The position numbers and the translations under genes are program-made. Shown in pieces: positions 7,883-16,161 of a DNA stretch of 64,000 nucleotides. Each line of letters starts with the position of its first letter. Position 1 is the stretch's first letter. This stretch comes from Microbispora sp. H13382. Its GTDB lineage: Bacteria > Actinomycetota > Actinomycetes > Streptosporangiales > Streptosporangiaceae. The notes beneath the pieces are model-generated. The model ran no database searches and was not told the origin of the DNA. It saw nothing but the letters and a program-made list of their open reading frames with translations. The stretch is from the NCBI RefSeq assembly GCF_014161445.1, contig NZ_JABBXA010000002.1:1-64000 (forward strand), written 5' to 3'.

Positions 7883-9247
7883 GTGGAGTCCAGGACACCA
7901 TCCCGCCGCAACTTCCTCAGCCTTTCGATGGGCCTCCCCCTCGGTGCCGCGTTAGCGGCCTGCGGCACGTCCGGCCCGGCTCCGTCCGGCGGAGGTGCCT
8001 CGGGCGGCGCCGCCGGCGGCAACGGCGGCGGCGGGGGCAAGGCCAGCTACTGGTTCCTCCAGGGCCCGCCCGGTGAGGCTCCCCGCACCGCGGCCGTCGA
8101 GCGGTTCAACAAGGCCAACCCCAACGGCCAGATCGCGATCACCACGATCCAGAACGACGCGTACAAGACGAAGATCAAGACCGCGATCGGCGCGAACCAG
8201 GCGCCCACCATCATCTGGGGCTGGGGCGGCGGCGGTCTGCGCAGCTACGTGCAGGCCGGCCAGGTCGAGGACCTCACCTCGTGGTTCGGCGAGAACGCCG
8301 CCGTGAAGGACCGGCTGTTCCCCGGCGCCTTCGGCGCCGCGACGATCGACGGCAAGATCTACGCGATGCCCTGCGAGACCGTGCAGCCGATCGTGCTGTT
8401 CTACAACAAGAGGGTCTTCGAGAAGGTCGGCGTCCAGCCGCCGCAGTCGTACGGCGACATCCTGGAGCTGGTGAAGAAGTTCAACGCCGCGGGGATCGCG
8501 CCCTTCTCGCTGGCCGGCCAGTCGCGCTGGACGAACATGATGTGGCTGGAGTTCCTCTTCGACCGCATCGGCGGTCCCGAGGTGTTCCAGGCCGTCTTCG
8601 ACGGCGAGAAGGACGCCTGGAACAACCCCGCCTCCATCGAGGCCCTGACCAAGATGCAGGAGCTCATCAAGGCCAACGGCTTCATCAAGGGCTTCTCCTC
8701 CGTCACCGCCGACTCCAACGCCGACCAGGCGCTGCTGTACACCGGCAAGGCCGCGATGATGCTGCACGGCAGCTGGTCGTACGGCATCCAGCAGGAGCAG
8801 GGCGGCGACATCGTCTCCAGCGGCGGCCTCGGCTGGATGAACTTCCCGGGTGTCGACGGCGGCAAGGGCGACCCGAGCAACACCGTCGGCAACCCCGGCC
8901 AGTACCTGTCGATCTCCTCCAAGGCGACGCCCGAGGAGAAGGAGATCGCCAAGAAGTTCTTCGCCAGCGGCGTGCTCGACGACGAAGAGCAGAAGCAGTG
9001 GGTCGAGACCGGCGGCGTGCCGATCGTCAAGGGCTCCGACAAGCTGTTCGCCGGCTCCAAGGACGCCGAGTTCCTGAACTTCGTCTACGGCGTCGCCAGC
9101 AACGCGAAGGTGTTCGCCCAGTCGTGGGACCAGGCGCTCAGCCCGACCGCGGCCGAGGTGCTGCTCGACAACATCGCCAAGCTGTTCCAGCTGTCGATCA
9201 CGCCGCAGCAGTTCGCCTCGAACATGAACGCGGTCATCGGTAAGTAA
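7883..9247 (+). CDS. Sugar ABC transporter substrate-binding lipoprotein (CUT1/MalE type)
   Basis: 454 residues. The N-terminus has a twin-arginine-like SRRNFLSL motif followed by a hydrophobic stretch and a lipobox ending LAAC (lipidated Cys near residue 33), then a Gly/Ser-rich linker. The mature part has extracellular solute-binding family 1 features: ERFNKANPNGQIAI, KTAIGANQAPTIIW, NKRVFEKVGVQPPQSYGDILELVKKF and an SWDQALSP segment near the end. It delivers an oligosaccharide to the two downstream permeases; no ATPase is encoded here, so a shared MsiK-type ATPase is presumed. The GTG start at 7883 has GGAG nine bases upstream. Control by the neighbouring LacI protein is likely. Confidence 0.9.
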   Translation: MESRTPSRRNFLSLSMGLPLGAALAACGTSGPAPSGGGASGGAAGGNGGGGGKASYWFLQGPPGEAPRTAAVERFNKANPNGQIAITTIQNDAYKTKIKTAIGANQAPTIIWGWGGGGLRSYVQAGQVEDLTSWFGENAAVKDRLFPGAFGAATIDGKIYAMPCETVQPIVLFYNKRVFEKVGVQPPQSYGDILELVKKFNAAGIAPFSLAGQSRWTNMMWLEFLFDRIGGPEVFQAVFDGEKDAWNNPASIEALTKMQELIKANGFIKGFSSVTADSNADQALLYTGKAAMMLHGSWSYGIQQEQGGDIVSSGGLGWMNFPGVDGGKGDPSNTVGNPGQYLSISSKATPEEKEIAKKFFASGVLDDEEQKQWVETGGVPIVKGSDKLFAGSKDAEFLNFVYGVASNAKVFAQSWDQALSPTAAEVLLDNIAKLFQLSITPQQFASNMNAVIGK

Positions 9248-9249
9248 AC

Positions 9250-10164
9250 ATGTCGGCTATCTCCGCTCGAAGGACGTCGTCCGCCGCCGCCACGCGCGGC
9301 GGCGGCGTCCTGCCATGGCTGGCCCTGCCGGCCCTGGTGGCCTTCGCCGTTTTCGCGCTGATTCCGCTCATCGGGGTCCTGCTGCTCAGCTTCACGTCCT
9401 GGGACACGCTGGGCGAGATCCAGCTGACCGGGCTCGAGAGCTGGAAGTCCGTACTCACCGACCCCGGCCTGCCCCACGCGCTATGGGTGACGTTCCTGAT
9501 CATGCTGCTCTCCTGGGCCTTCCAGACCCCGGCCAGCATCCTGATCGGGGTGTTCCTGGCGGGCCGCCAGCGCTACCGCGAGCTGCTCGCGGTGCTGTAC
9601 TTCATCCCGCTGCTGCTCAGCTCCGCGGCCATCGCGATCACCTTCAAGGCGCTGCTCGACCCGAACTTCGGGCTCGGCGCCGGGCTGGGCCTCGACTTCC
9701 TCACCCAGGACTGGCTCGGCGAGCCCGGCCTCGCCTTCGGCGTCGTGATCTTCGTGGTGTCGTGGCAGTACATCCCGTTCCACTCGCTCCTCTACCAGGG
9801 CGGCGTTCGGCAGATTCCGCGTTCGCTCTACGAGGCCGCGGAGCTGGACGGGGCGGGGCGCGTCCGCATGTTCTTCAGCATCACGCTGCCGCAGCTCAAG
9901 TACACGATCATCACGTCCTCGACGCTGATGCTCGTCGGCTCCCTGACCTTCTTCGACCTGATCTTCGTGCTGACCGAGGGCGGTCCCGGCGACGCAACCC
10001 GCGCGCTCGCCCTGGACATGTACAAGCGCGGCTTCCAGGCCAACCTCATGGGAGCGGCCTGTGTGATCGGTGTCATCCTCGTCCTCGTGGGCCTCGCTCT
10101 GGCGCTGCTGCTACGCCGTATCGGCGGCCGCGACCCCTACGCCAGTCAGTTGGAAGGGGTCTGA
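9250..10164 (+). CDS. Sugar ABC transporter permease (MalF/MsmF type)
   Basis: 304 residues with about six transmembrane segments. The EAA loop that docks the ATPase is visible as YEAAELDGAGRVRMFFSITLPQL near residue 195. It starts two bases after the stop of the binding-protein gene and is followed two bases later by the second permease, so the three genes form one transcript. Its substrate is set by the binding protein; the divergent intracellular GH3 enzyme suggests a beta-linked gluco- or xylo-oligosaccharide. Confidence 0.92.
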   Translation: MSAISARRTSSAAATRGGGVLPWLALPALVAFAVFALIPLIGVLLLSFTSWDTLGEIQLTGLESWKSVLTDPGLPHALWVTFLIMLLSWAFQTPASILIGVFLAGRQRYRELLAVLYFIPLLLSSAAIAITFKALLDPNFGLGAGLGLDFLTQDWLGEPGLAFGVVIFVVSWQYIPFHSLLYQGGVRQIPRSLYEAAELDGAGRVRMFFSITLPQLKYTIITSSTLMLVGSLTFFDLIFVLTEGGPGDATRALALDMYKRGFQANLMGAACVIGVILVLVGLALALLLRRIGGRDPYASQLEGV

Positions 10165-10166
10165 CC

Positions 10167-11069
10167 GTGACCACGACCCACACCTCGAGGGCGGCCAAGC
10201 GCCCCGCCACGTCCGGGGCGCACGGACGCCATCCGGCGAAGAGCCGGCAGCGCCCGAACTGGCTGGGTGGGCTGGTGAGCTGGCTGTGGCTGGCCGTGGT
10301 GATCATCCCGATCTACTGGATCGTGGTCACCAGTCTGAAGACGCAGTCCAACTACTACTTGACCAACCCGTTCGCGCCGCCCGCCGATCCGACGCTGGAC
10401 AACTACCGGCTCGTGATCGAGATGGACTTCCCGCTGTACTTCCTGAACAGCATCGTCGTCGCCATCGGCACGGTGATCCCGTCGGTGCTGTTCTCGTTCA
10501 TGGCGGCGTACGCGATCGTCCGGAGCAGTGGCGCCAGCCGCTTCCTGCGCGGGGTCAACTCGCTGTTCCTCATGGGCCTGGCCATCCCCCTGCAGGCGAC
10601 GGTGATCCCCGTCTACCTGCTGATCATCAAGATGCAGCTCTACGACTCGCTGACGGCGCTGATCCTGCCGTCGATCGCCTTCGCGATCCCGCTGTCGGTG
10701 CTGGTGCTGTCCAACTTCATCAGGGACGTGCCGAAGGAGCTGTTCGAGTCGATGCGGCTCGACGGCGCGACCGAGTGGAAGACGCTGTGGGGCCTGGCCT
10801 TCCCGCTCACGCGGCCGGCCGTGGTGACGGTGTCGATCTACAACGCGCTGCAGGTCTGGAACGGGTTCCTGCTGCCGCTGATCCTCACCCAGAGCCCCGA
10901 CAAGCGCACGCTGCCGCTGGCGCTGGCGGCGTTCCAGGGGGGACCGTACGGCGTCAACGTGCCCGCCGTGCTCGCCTCCGTCGTGCTGACCATCCTGCCG
11001 ATGCTGATCCTCTACACGGTCGGCCGTCGTCAGCTGCTCAGCGGTCTGACCGCCGGTTTCGGCAAGTAG
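10167..11069 (+). CDS. Sugar ABC transporter permease (MalG/MsmG type)
   Basis: 300 residues. A basic cytosolic N-terminus of about 40 residues precedes six predicted membrane segments. The EAA motif reads FESMRLDGATEWKTLWGLAFPL near residue 195, and the C-terminus GLTAGFGK is characteristic of CUT1 inner-membrane proteins of the MalG branch. The GTG start lies two bases after the preceding permease's stop codon, indicating coupled expression. The two permeases form the heterodimeric channel for the sugar importer; the ATPase must come from elsewhere in the genome. Confidence 0.92.
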   Translation: MTTTHTSRAAKRPATSGAHGRHPAKSRQRPNWLGGLVSWLWLAVVIIPIYWIVVTSLKTQSNYYLTNPFAPPADPTLDNYRLVIEMDFPLYFLNSIVVAIGTVIPSVLFSFMAAYAIVRSSGASRFLRGVNSLFLMGLAIPLQATVIPVYLLIIKMQLYDSLTALILPSIAFAIPLSVLVLSNFIRDVPKELFESMRLDGATEWKTLWGLAFPLTRPAVVTVSIYNALQVWNGFLLPLILTQSPDKRTLPLALAAFQGGPYGVNVPAVLASVVLTILPMLILYTVGRRQLLSGLTAGFGK

Positions 11070-11083
11070 GCCGGGCAACGGTC

Positions 11084-11185
11084 TCACTCTCCGCCGTACA
11101 GACGGCCCAGGTCGGCGAGTTCGACGTCGGGCCGTCTGTCGGCGAAGCGGACGAGGCAGGGGATCTCGTCGACTGTCAGCGGCTT
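11084..11185 (-). pseudogene. Gene-end remnant with coding-like codon use (minus strand)
   Basis: An open frame of about 33 codons ends at 11084-11086. Nearly every third position from KPLTVDEIPCLVRF to the end LADLGRLYGGE is G or C, as in real genes here, but the bias stops abruptly upstream (near 11185) and there is no start codon with a ribosome-binding site. It looks like the surviving 3' end of a lost gene between the ABC operon and the chitinase promoter. The sequence also folds as an 11-bp hairpin (11098-11108 with 11129-11139), which could now serve as the ABC operon terminator. Family not recognised. Confidence 0.35.
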
Positions 11186-11208
11186 GTTCCCTCGTCCCTC
11201 ACAGGGTC

Positions 11209-11237
11209 TTGAACGGGCGTCTTTCCGGGGCTACGCT
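11209..11237 (+). promoter_or_regulatory. Promoter of the chitinase gene
   Basis: TTGAAC (11209-11214), 17-bp spacer, TACGCT (11232-11237). The predicted start, near 11244, lies just upstream of the TTAGGAAA palindrome. Confidence 0.6.
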
Positions 11238-11250
11238 CACGCCAAAACTA

Positions 11251-11267
11251 TTAGGAAACTTTCCTAA
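11251..11267. promoter_or_regulatory. TTAGGAAA-C-TTTCCTAA operator of the chitinase gene
   Basis: A perfect 8-1-8 palindrome placed immediately after the predicted transcription start. The GGAAANTTTCC core resembles operators described for ROK-family repressors of secreted chitosanases in Streptomyces (CsnR); that comparison is from memory. The ROK gene at 21620-22795 is a candidate binder, but any genomic ROK protein could act. Confidence 0.6.
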
Positions 11268-11352
11268 GCGAAGGGAAGGCCACGCGACCGGCCGTCGTGT
11301 CACCCGACGCCTCCTCGCGGACGCCGATCGGCACCCCGGAAGGACGGCATTG

Positions 11353-13065
11353 ATGAAGAAACGGCTGCTCAGCGCGTTGTTGCTCGCGCTGGGTCTCTGT
11401 CTGGCAGGGGTCGGGACCGGCCCCGTCCCCGCGTCGGCGCGGTCCGGCGCCGTCCTCGCGTACGCGGCCTGGGCGCCGAACACCTGGTACGCCGTGGGCA
11501 CACGGGTGACCTACAACGGCACCGACTACGAGTGCATCCAGGCGCACACGTCGCTGACGGGGTGGGAGCCGCCCATCGTCCCCGCGCTGTGGAAGCCGCT
11601 CGCGGGCGGGGGCGGCGACACCACGGCTCCGAGCGTCCCGGCCGGCCTGCGGGTGACCGGCACCACCTCCGGCAGCGTGTCGCTCGCGTGGAACGCCTCG
11701 ACCGACGACGTCGGCGTGACCGGCTACCAGGTCTACCGTGGCTCGCAGCTCGTCACGACCGTGGCGGGGACGACGTACACCGACGGCGGCCTGGCCTCGG
11801 GCACCACGTACACGTACACGGTCAGGGCACGGGACGCGGCGGGCAACGTGTCGGCGGCGAGCGCCGCCGTCTCGGCCACGACCGGCGCGGGCACCGGCAC
11901 CCCCGGGCAGCCCGGCGCCCCCAGCGTGACCGGCAGCACCGACACGTCGATCTCACTGTCGTGGACCGCCTCCGGCGGGACCGTGACGGGCTACCGCGTC
12001 TACGAGGGCACGACCCAGCGGGCCCAGGTCACCGGCACCACCGCGACGATCGGCTCGCTCGGCGTCTGCACCACGCACACCTACACCGTCAGGGCGTACA
12101 ACTCTGCGGGCGAGTCCGCGGCTAGCGCCGCCGTCACCGGCACCACCACCGGGTGCTCCTCGGGCGGGGCGCTGCCCAGGCACATCCTCACCGGCTACTG
12201 GCACAACTTCGTCAACCCGGCGGTCGAGCTCAAGCTGTCGCAGGTGCCGCGGGACTACGACGTGGTCGCGATCGCGTTCGGCGAGGCGACCACCACGCCG
12301 GGCCAGGTGAGGTTCGCCCTCGACCCCGGCCTGTCCACCGCCGTCGGCGGCTACACCGAGGCCCAGTTCAAGACCGACGTGCAGGCGCTGCGGCAGCGCG
12401 GCCAGAAGGTCATCCTCAGCGTCGGCGGGGAGGCGGGCCACGTGCAGGTGGCCGGTTCGGCGGCGGCCACGGCGTTCGCGAACTCGGTCTACTCGATCAT
12501 GCAGACCTACGGGTTCGACGGCGTCGACATCGACCTGGAGAACGGCCTCAACGCCACCTACATGGCCCAGGCGCTGCGCGAACTGCGGGCGAAGGCGGGC
12601 TCCGGGCTGATCATCATGATGGCTCCGCAGACCATCGACATGCAGTCGACCGGCATGGAGTATTTCAAGCTCGCGCTGAGCGTCAAGGACATCCTCACCG
12701 TCGTCAACATGCAGTACTACAACTCCGGCGCGATGCTCGGATGCGACCAGAGGGTCTACAGCCAGGGGTCGGTGGACTTCATGACCGCGCTGGCGTGCAT
12801 CCAGCTGGAGAACGGCCTGCGCCCCGACCAGGTCGGCCTCGGCCTGCCCGCGGGCCCCGGCGCGGCGGGCGGCGGCGTCGTCTCGCCGGCCACGGTCACC
12901 AACGCGCTGAACTGCCTGGCTCGGCGCACAAACTGCGGCTCGTTCGTCCCGTCGCGGACCTACCCGGACATCCGCGGCGCGATGACCTGGTCGATCAACT
13001 GGGACGCCTCGAACAACTGGAACTTCTCCAGGACCGTCAAGCCGTTCCTCGCCACCCTGCCCTGA
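11353..13065 (+). CDS. Secreted multidomain chitinase (CBM5/12 - 2x FnIII - GH18)
   Basis: 570 residues. A signal peptide (KKR, hydrophobic core, cleavage near ASA at 28-30) leads to a CBM5/12-type chitin-binding module (about 38-84: WAPNTWYAVGTRV, WEP), two fibronectin III domains (about 92-178 and 188-267) and a GH18 catalytic barrel (about 275-570). The catalytic signature FDGVDIDLE carries the acid Glu at residue 396, and SVGG at 357-360 is the second conserved GH18 motif. The protein hydrolyses chitin outside the cell. ATG 11353 with GGAAGGA upstream is chosen over an upstream start that would put the operator inside the gene. It is monocistronic, with its own promoter, operator and strong terminator. 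Confidence 0.93.
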   Translation: MKKRLLSALLLALGLCLAGVGTGPVPASARSGAVLAYAAWAPNTWYAVGTRVTYNGTDYECIQAHTSLTGWEPPIVPALWKPLAGGGGDTTAPSVPAGLRVTGTTSGSVSLAWNASTDDVGVTGYQVYRGSQLVTTVAGTTYTDGGLASGTTYTYTVRARDAAGNVSAASAAVSATTGAGTGTPGQPGAPSVTGSTDTSISLSWTASGGTVTGYRVYEGTTQRAQVTGTTATIGSLGVCTTHTYTVRAYNSAGESAASAAVTGTTTGCSSGGALPRHILTGYWHNFVNPAVELKLSQVPRDYDVVAIAFGEATTTPGQVRFALDPGLSTAVGGYTEAQFKTDVQALRQRGQKVILSVGGEAGHVQVAGSAAATAFANSVYSIMQTYGFDGVDIDLENGLNATYMAQALRELRAKAGSGLIIMMAPQTIDMQSTGMEYFKLALSVKDILTVVNMQYYNSGAMLGCDQRVYSQGSVDFMTALACIQLENGLRPDQVGLGLPAGPGAAGGGVVSPATVTNALNCLARRTNCGSFVPSRTYPDIRGAMTWSINWDASNNWNFSRTVKPFLATLP

Positions 13066-13082
13066 CGCCCTTCCGGACACGT

Positions 13083-13117
13083 GGACGCCCCGTACGCGAG
13101 TACGGGGCGTCCTTTTT
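13083..13117 (+). terminator. Strong intrinsic terminator after the chitinase gene
   Basis: A 13-bp perfect stem (GGACGCCCCGTAC at 13083-13095 with 13100-13112), GCGA tetraloop and a T5 run. The stop of the small convergent gene follows at once, so it can serve both directions. Confidence 0.92.
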
Positions 13118-13124
13118 CGCGGTG

Positions 13125-13343
13125 TCAGGCGTAGAGGAACCAGAAGTTGCCCCCGCCGGTTCCCCATTCGCAGCGGAACGAGGTCCACCAGCCCCACTGG
13201 ATGCCGAGGTTGCCACCGTTGTAGCAGTCCGCCTGGTAGTAGTAGGCGTACCGGATGCTCTCGGCGTGCGCGGGCGCCGTGCCGACGGAGACCAGGCCGA
13301 CGGCCAGGGCCGCGGAGACGAGTAGAGCCCGTACTGTACGCAT
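13125..13343 (-). CDS. Small secreted protein, aromatic-rich with two cysteines
   Basis: 72 residues. A clear Sec signal peptide (MRTVRALLVSAALAVGLVSV, cleavage after AHA near residue 27) leaves a mature peptide of about 45 residues packed with Tyr, Trp and Phe (RYAYYYQADCYNGGN, WGWWTSFRCEWG, FWFLYA) and exactly two cysteines, which probably form a disulfide. I do not recognise a family. Its size suggests a secreted binding module, an inhibitor or a surface peptide. The start is well supported by GGGAGG at proper spacing. It converges on the chitinase gene and shares its terminator. Confidence 0.75.
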   Translation of the reverse strand: MRTVRALLVSAALAVGLVSVGTAPAHAESIRYAYYYQADCYNGGNLGIQWGWWTSFRCEWGTGGGNFWFLYA

Positions 13344-13639
13344 GCGATCCTCCCGGGATAGACGCCCACAGGGCGAGCGGCACCCGCACTATCGCATCGG
13401 CGATCAGGGGCGGCCAGGGGCGCCGGGAGAGCGCCGTCCCCGACCTGCCCGCCCAGCGGGACACCGCTGAAAGCTTCACGACCCCCGCTTCCGTCGCGTC
13501 CGGCGGAGGGTCCTCGTACGACTATCCCACCGGTCTTCGCCCATCCCACCGGTCTTCGCGCAGCACTCCAGGTCGAGCTGCGCATTCTGTCGTCGCCTGG
13601 TGCGATGATCGGCGGCAGTGCACGGGACGGGAGCGAGAC

Positions 13640-15196
13640 ATGGTGGAGCAGGCCGCGCAGCGGATCGCCGAGGAGATCGTCGCGAGTGCGCCGGCGGGCT
13701 GGACGCGGGTGGTGGTGGCAGGCGGTGCGGGCAGTGGCGGCACCTCCCTGTCCGGCGGCTACACCGTCCCCGGCACGTCCCTCCCGCACCCGCTGCCCCG
13801 CCTCTTCGCGGAGCTGAGCGGCCTCGGCGAGGCGGTGCGGAAGGTCCGGGACTGGGATCCCACGACGGTTGAGATCGTGTGCCGGCCGTCCGGGGAGTAC
13901 GAACTGGTCGCGTTCGCGGACGCGATCACCAACCTGCGTGGACTGGGTGGCGGCTTTCAGGCCGTCCTGGACCCGAGCTACCGGCTGCCTCCGTCCGGTT
14001 GGGAACAGGAGGAGAGCCCGGCCGCCCCGGCGGGTGATCCGGACCTGGCGGTGACACGGTTCCGCGCGTACATGGAGCGGCGAGCCGCGATCTTGGGACG
14101 GGCCGAACCCCTGCCGCCGCCCGCGTCGGCCGCCGCACTCGACCGGGCGGAGCGCCGCATCGGCCGGCCGCTGCCCGCCGACCTGCGTGCGCTGTATCTG
14201 ATCGCGGACGGCGACGCCGTCGACGACGAGCACCGCTACCTGTTCCAAGACAACGGCTGGCTGGCGCTGGAGGACCTGGTCGCCGTCCACACCGCCCTGC
14301 GCGAACCGGTCTGGTTCGGCTGGGACCTGGGGTGGAACTCGGTCGTCTTCGACGCCGATCCGCCCGGCACCGTCCGCCGGGCCGGCGGACACCCGGCCTG
14401 GGTGCCCTTCGCCAGCGGTGAGGACGGCAACTACCTGGCGGTGGACCTGGCCCCGGCCGGGAACGGCCGCCCGGGCCAGGTCATCCGCGTCGGCCGCGAC
14501 TACGACGAGTGTCCGTCGTACGTCGCCGACTCCGTGACCTCGCTGCTCGGCCGCCAACTGGAACTGCTGGAACAGGGCGCCTACGAGAAGCACGACGACG
14601 ACATCGAACTGCTGGAGCCCGAGCCGAGGCGGCACCCCGAGAGGATCGTCGGCGAGATCCCCGGCGAGGTCCCGGCCGGCCTCCAGGCCATCCATGTCAA
14701 CGACGCGGCGAGCCCGGTCGATCTGGCCCCGCTCACCGGCGCCGCGAACCTGCGGCTGCTGCACCTCAACCGCTCCGTCACCACGGATCTGGCGCCGGTT
14801 CGCCGGCTGCCCGTCGAGTCTCTGCGCGTCACCCTGGACGGCGGCGACCTGACCCCGCTCGAAGGCCACCGCCACCTGACCTCCCTGGAGCTGGGGACCA
14901 CCACCCCGATCGAGATCGGCCCGTTGCGCACCGTCCCGAACCTGCGCGGCCTCGACCTCTCCCGGGCCGTCGTCCGCGACCTGGCCGTCGTGGCCGACCT
15001 GCCCGACCTGCGCTACCTGGCCCTCACCGCGCGGCAGTGGACCGCCCTGCTCGACGAGGGCAAGGCGCCGCCCACTCTCGCGGCCGCCCGCCTGACGGAC
15101 GACGACGCCTCCCTCGCCGAGGCGCTGACCTGGGCGGCCCGCCTCGGCCTCGACACCGGGGGCGCGCTCCGCACCGCCGGCAGCCTCCCCATGTGA
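13640..15196 (+). CDS. SMI1/KNR4 (SUKH)-domain protein with C-terminal leucine-rich repeats
   Basis: 518 residues, cytosolic. Residues 1-110 form an uncharacterised alpha/beta domain (RVVVAGGAGSGGT, VRDWDPTTVEIVCRPSGEYELVAF). About 140-300 matches a SMI1/KNR4 fold: ALDRAERRIGRPLPADLRALYLIADGD, then GWDLGWNSVVFD and WVPFASGEDGNYLAVDLAP. From about 330 onward come degenerate leucine-rich repeats (LTGAANLRLLHLNRS, LEGHRHLTSLELG, VPNLRGLDLS). SUKH proteins are often immunity proteins of polymorphic toxins or general binding adaptors. No toxin gene is adjacent, so the role is open. The gene is convergent with the sulfatase-activating enzyme. Confidence 0.75.
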   Translation: MVEQAAQRIAEEIVASAPAGWTRVVVAGGAGSGGTSLSGGYTVPGTSLPHPLPRLFAELSGLGEAVRKVRDWDPTTVEIVCRPSGEYELVAFADAITNLRGLGGGFQAVLDPSYRLPPSGWEQEESPAAPAGDPDLAVTRFRAYMERRAAILGRAEPLPPPASAAALDRAERRIGRPLPADLRALYLIADGDAVDDEHRYLFQDNGWLALEDLVAVHTALREPVWFGWDLGWNSVVFDADPPGTVRRAGGHPAWVPFASGEDGNYLAVDLAPAGNGRPGQVIRVGRDYDECPSYVADSVTSLLGRQLELLEQGAYEKHDDDIELLEPEPRRHPERIVGEIPGEVPAGLQAIHVNDAASPVDLAPLTGAANLRLLHLNRSVTTDLAPVRRLPVESLRVTLDGGDLTPLEGHRHLTSLELGTTTPIEIGPLRTVPNLRGLDLSRAVVRDLAVVADLPDLRYLALTARQWTALLDEGKAPPTLAAARLTDDDASLAEALTWAARLGLDTGGALRTAGSLPM

Positions 15197-15204
15197 CGCA
15201 GGCC

Positions 15205-15242
15205 GTTTCTTCAGAGAGCGACGGTTTCTTCAGAGAGCGACG
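15205..15242. repeat. 19-bp perfect tandem duplication over a stop codon
   Basis: GTTTCTTCAGAGAGCGACG occurs twice head-to-tail (15205-15223 and 15224-15242) and spans the 3' end of the minus-strand FGE gene. 19 is not a multiple of three, but the functional stop at 15230-15232 lies in the upstream copy (relative to FGE), so the protein end is unchanged and the second copy is untranslated. Confidence 0.9.
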
Positions 15243-16159
15243 GTGCGGAAGCCGGCGTTGGCCATGGAGGAGTCGGGGGTGTTCGACGAGCGCGCCGAGT
15301 TGCGGTAGCGGTTGCAGTAGGAGTCGTGGCACAGGAACGAGCCGCCGCGCAGCACCCGCGTACCGCCGCGCGACGGGCCGCGCGGGTCTGCCGAGGGCGA
15401 GTAGACGTAGTAGTCGGGGGCGTACCAGTCCGCGCACCACTCCCAGACGTTGCCGACCGTCTGCCACAGCCCGTACGCGTTGGGCTCGTACGTCCGGACC
15501 GGGGCGGTCGTGAGATACCCGTCGTCCAGGGTGTTGTCCGTGGGGAACACGCCCTGCCAGATGTTGACCCGCCAATCGTCCCCGGGAAGGTCACCGTGCA
15601 GGTCGTCTCCCCAGGGGTAGCGGGCGCCGTCGAGGCCGCCCCGGGAGGCGAACTCCCACTCGGCCTCGGTCGGCAGCCGCCTGCCCGCCCAGGAGCAGTA
15701 CGCCATCGCGTCGTTCCAGCTCACGTGGACCACCGGGTGGTCGGGCTCGGCCTGCGACAGCCGCCCGGCGGGGTGCCGCCAGTCGGCGCCGCGCACGCCG
15801 GCCCACCAGGGCGTGCCGGGCGCCGGGCCCATCACGTCGTCCGGGTGAGCGCGCATCGCCAGGTGGAAGACGGCGGAGAAGCCGTACTCCTCCGCCTCGG
15901 TGCGGTAGCCGGTCGCCTCGGCGAAGGCCGCGAAGTCCGCGACCGTCACGGTCGTGGCGTCGATCGAGAACGGCGCCACGGTGACCGCGTGCACGGGCCC
16001 CTCGCCGTCGCCGGGGTTGCCGTCGCCGGTCGCGTCCCCCATGCGGAACTCACCGCCGGGCAGGCGCACCTGCTCGATCCCGTGGAGCCCGTGCGCCGTG
16101 AAGCGGACCGGCTCCAGCGGCTGCCCGGGCGTGGCGGGCGTGCAGCAGCTTCCCGACAT
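15230..16159 (-). CDS. Formylglycine-generating enzyme (sulfatase-modifying factor)
   Basis: 309 residues of the FGE-sulfatase fold. Near the start it has [12 protein letters not shown]; the middle has [42 protein letters not shown] and RVLRGGSF; the end has [10 protein letters not shown]. The active-site pair CHDSYC (Cys277 and Cys282) matches the copper-binding cysteines of aerobic FGE. It oxidises the CxPxR cysteine of type I sulfatases to formylglycine using oxygen. Both substrates are encoded directly upstream in the same operon; this gene starts two bases after the stop of the second. GGAGGG lies inside that sulfatase's last codons. A 19-bp tandem duplication covers the stop codon. Confidence 0.95.
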   Translation of the reverse strand: MSGSCCTPATPGQPLEPVRFTAHGLHGIEQVRLPGGEFRMGDATGDGNPGDGEGPVHAVTVAPFSIDATTVTVADFAAFAEATGYRTEAEEYGFSAVFHLAMRAHPDDVMGPAPGTPWWAGVRGADWRHPAGRLSQAEPDHPVVHVSWNDAMAYCSWAGRRLPTEAEWEFASRGGLDGARYPWGDDLHGDLPGDDWRVNIWQGVFPTDNTLDDGYLTTAPVRTYEPNAYGLWQTVGNVWEWCADWYAPDYYVYSPSADPRGPSRGGTRVLRGGSFLCHDSYCNRYRNSARSSNTPDSSMANAGFRTVAL

Positions 16160-16161
16160 GG

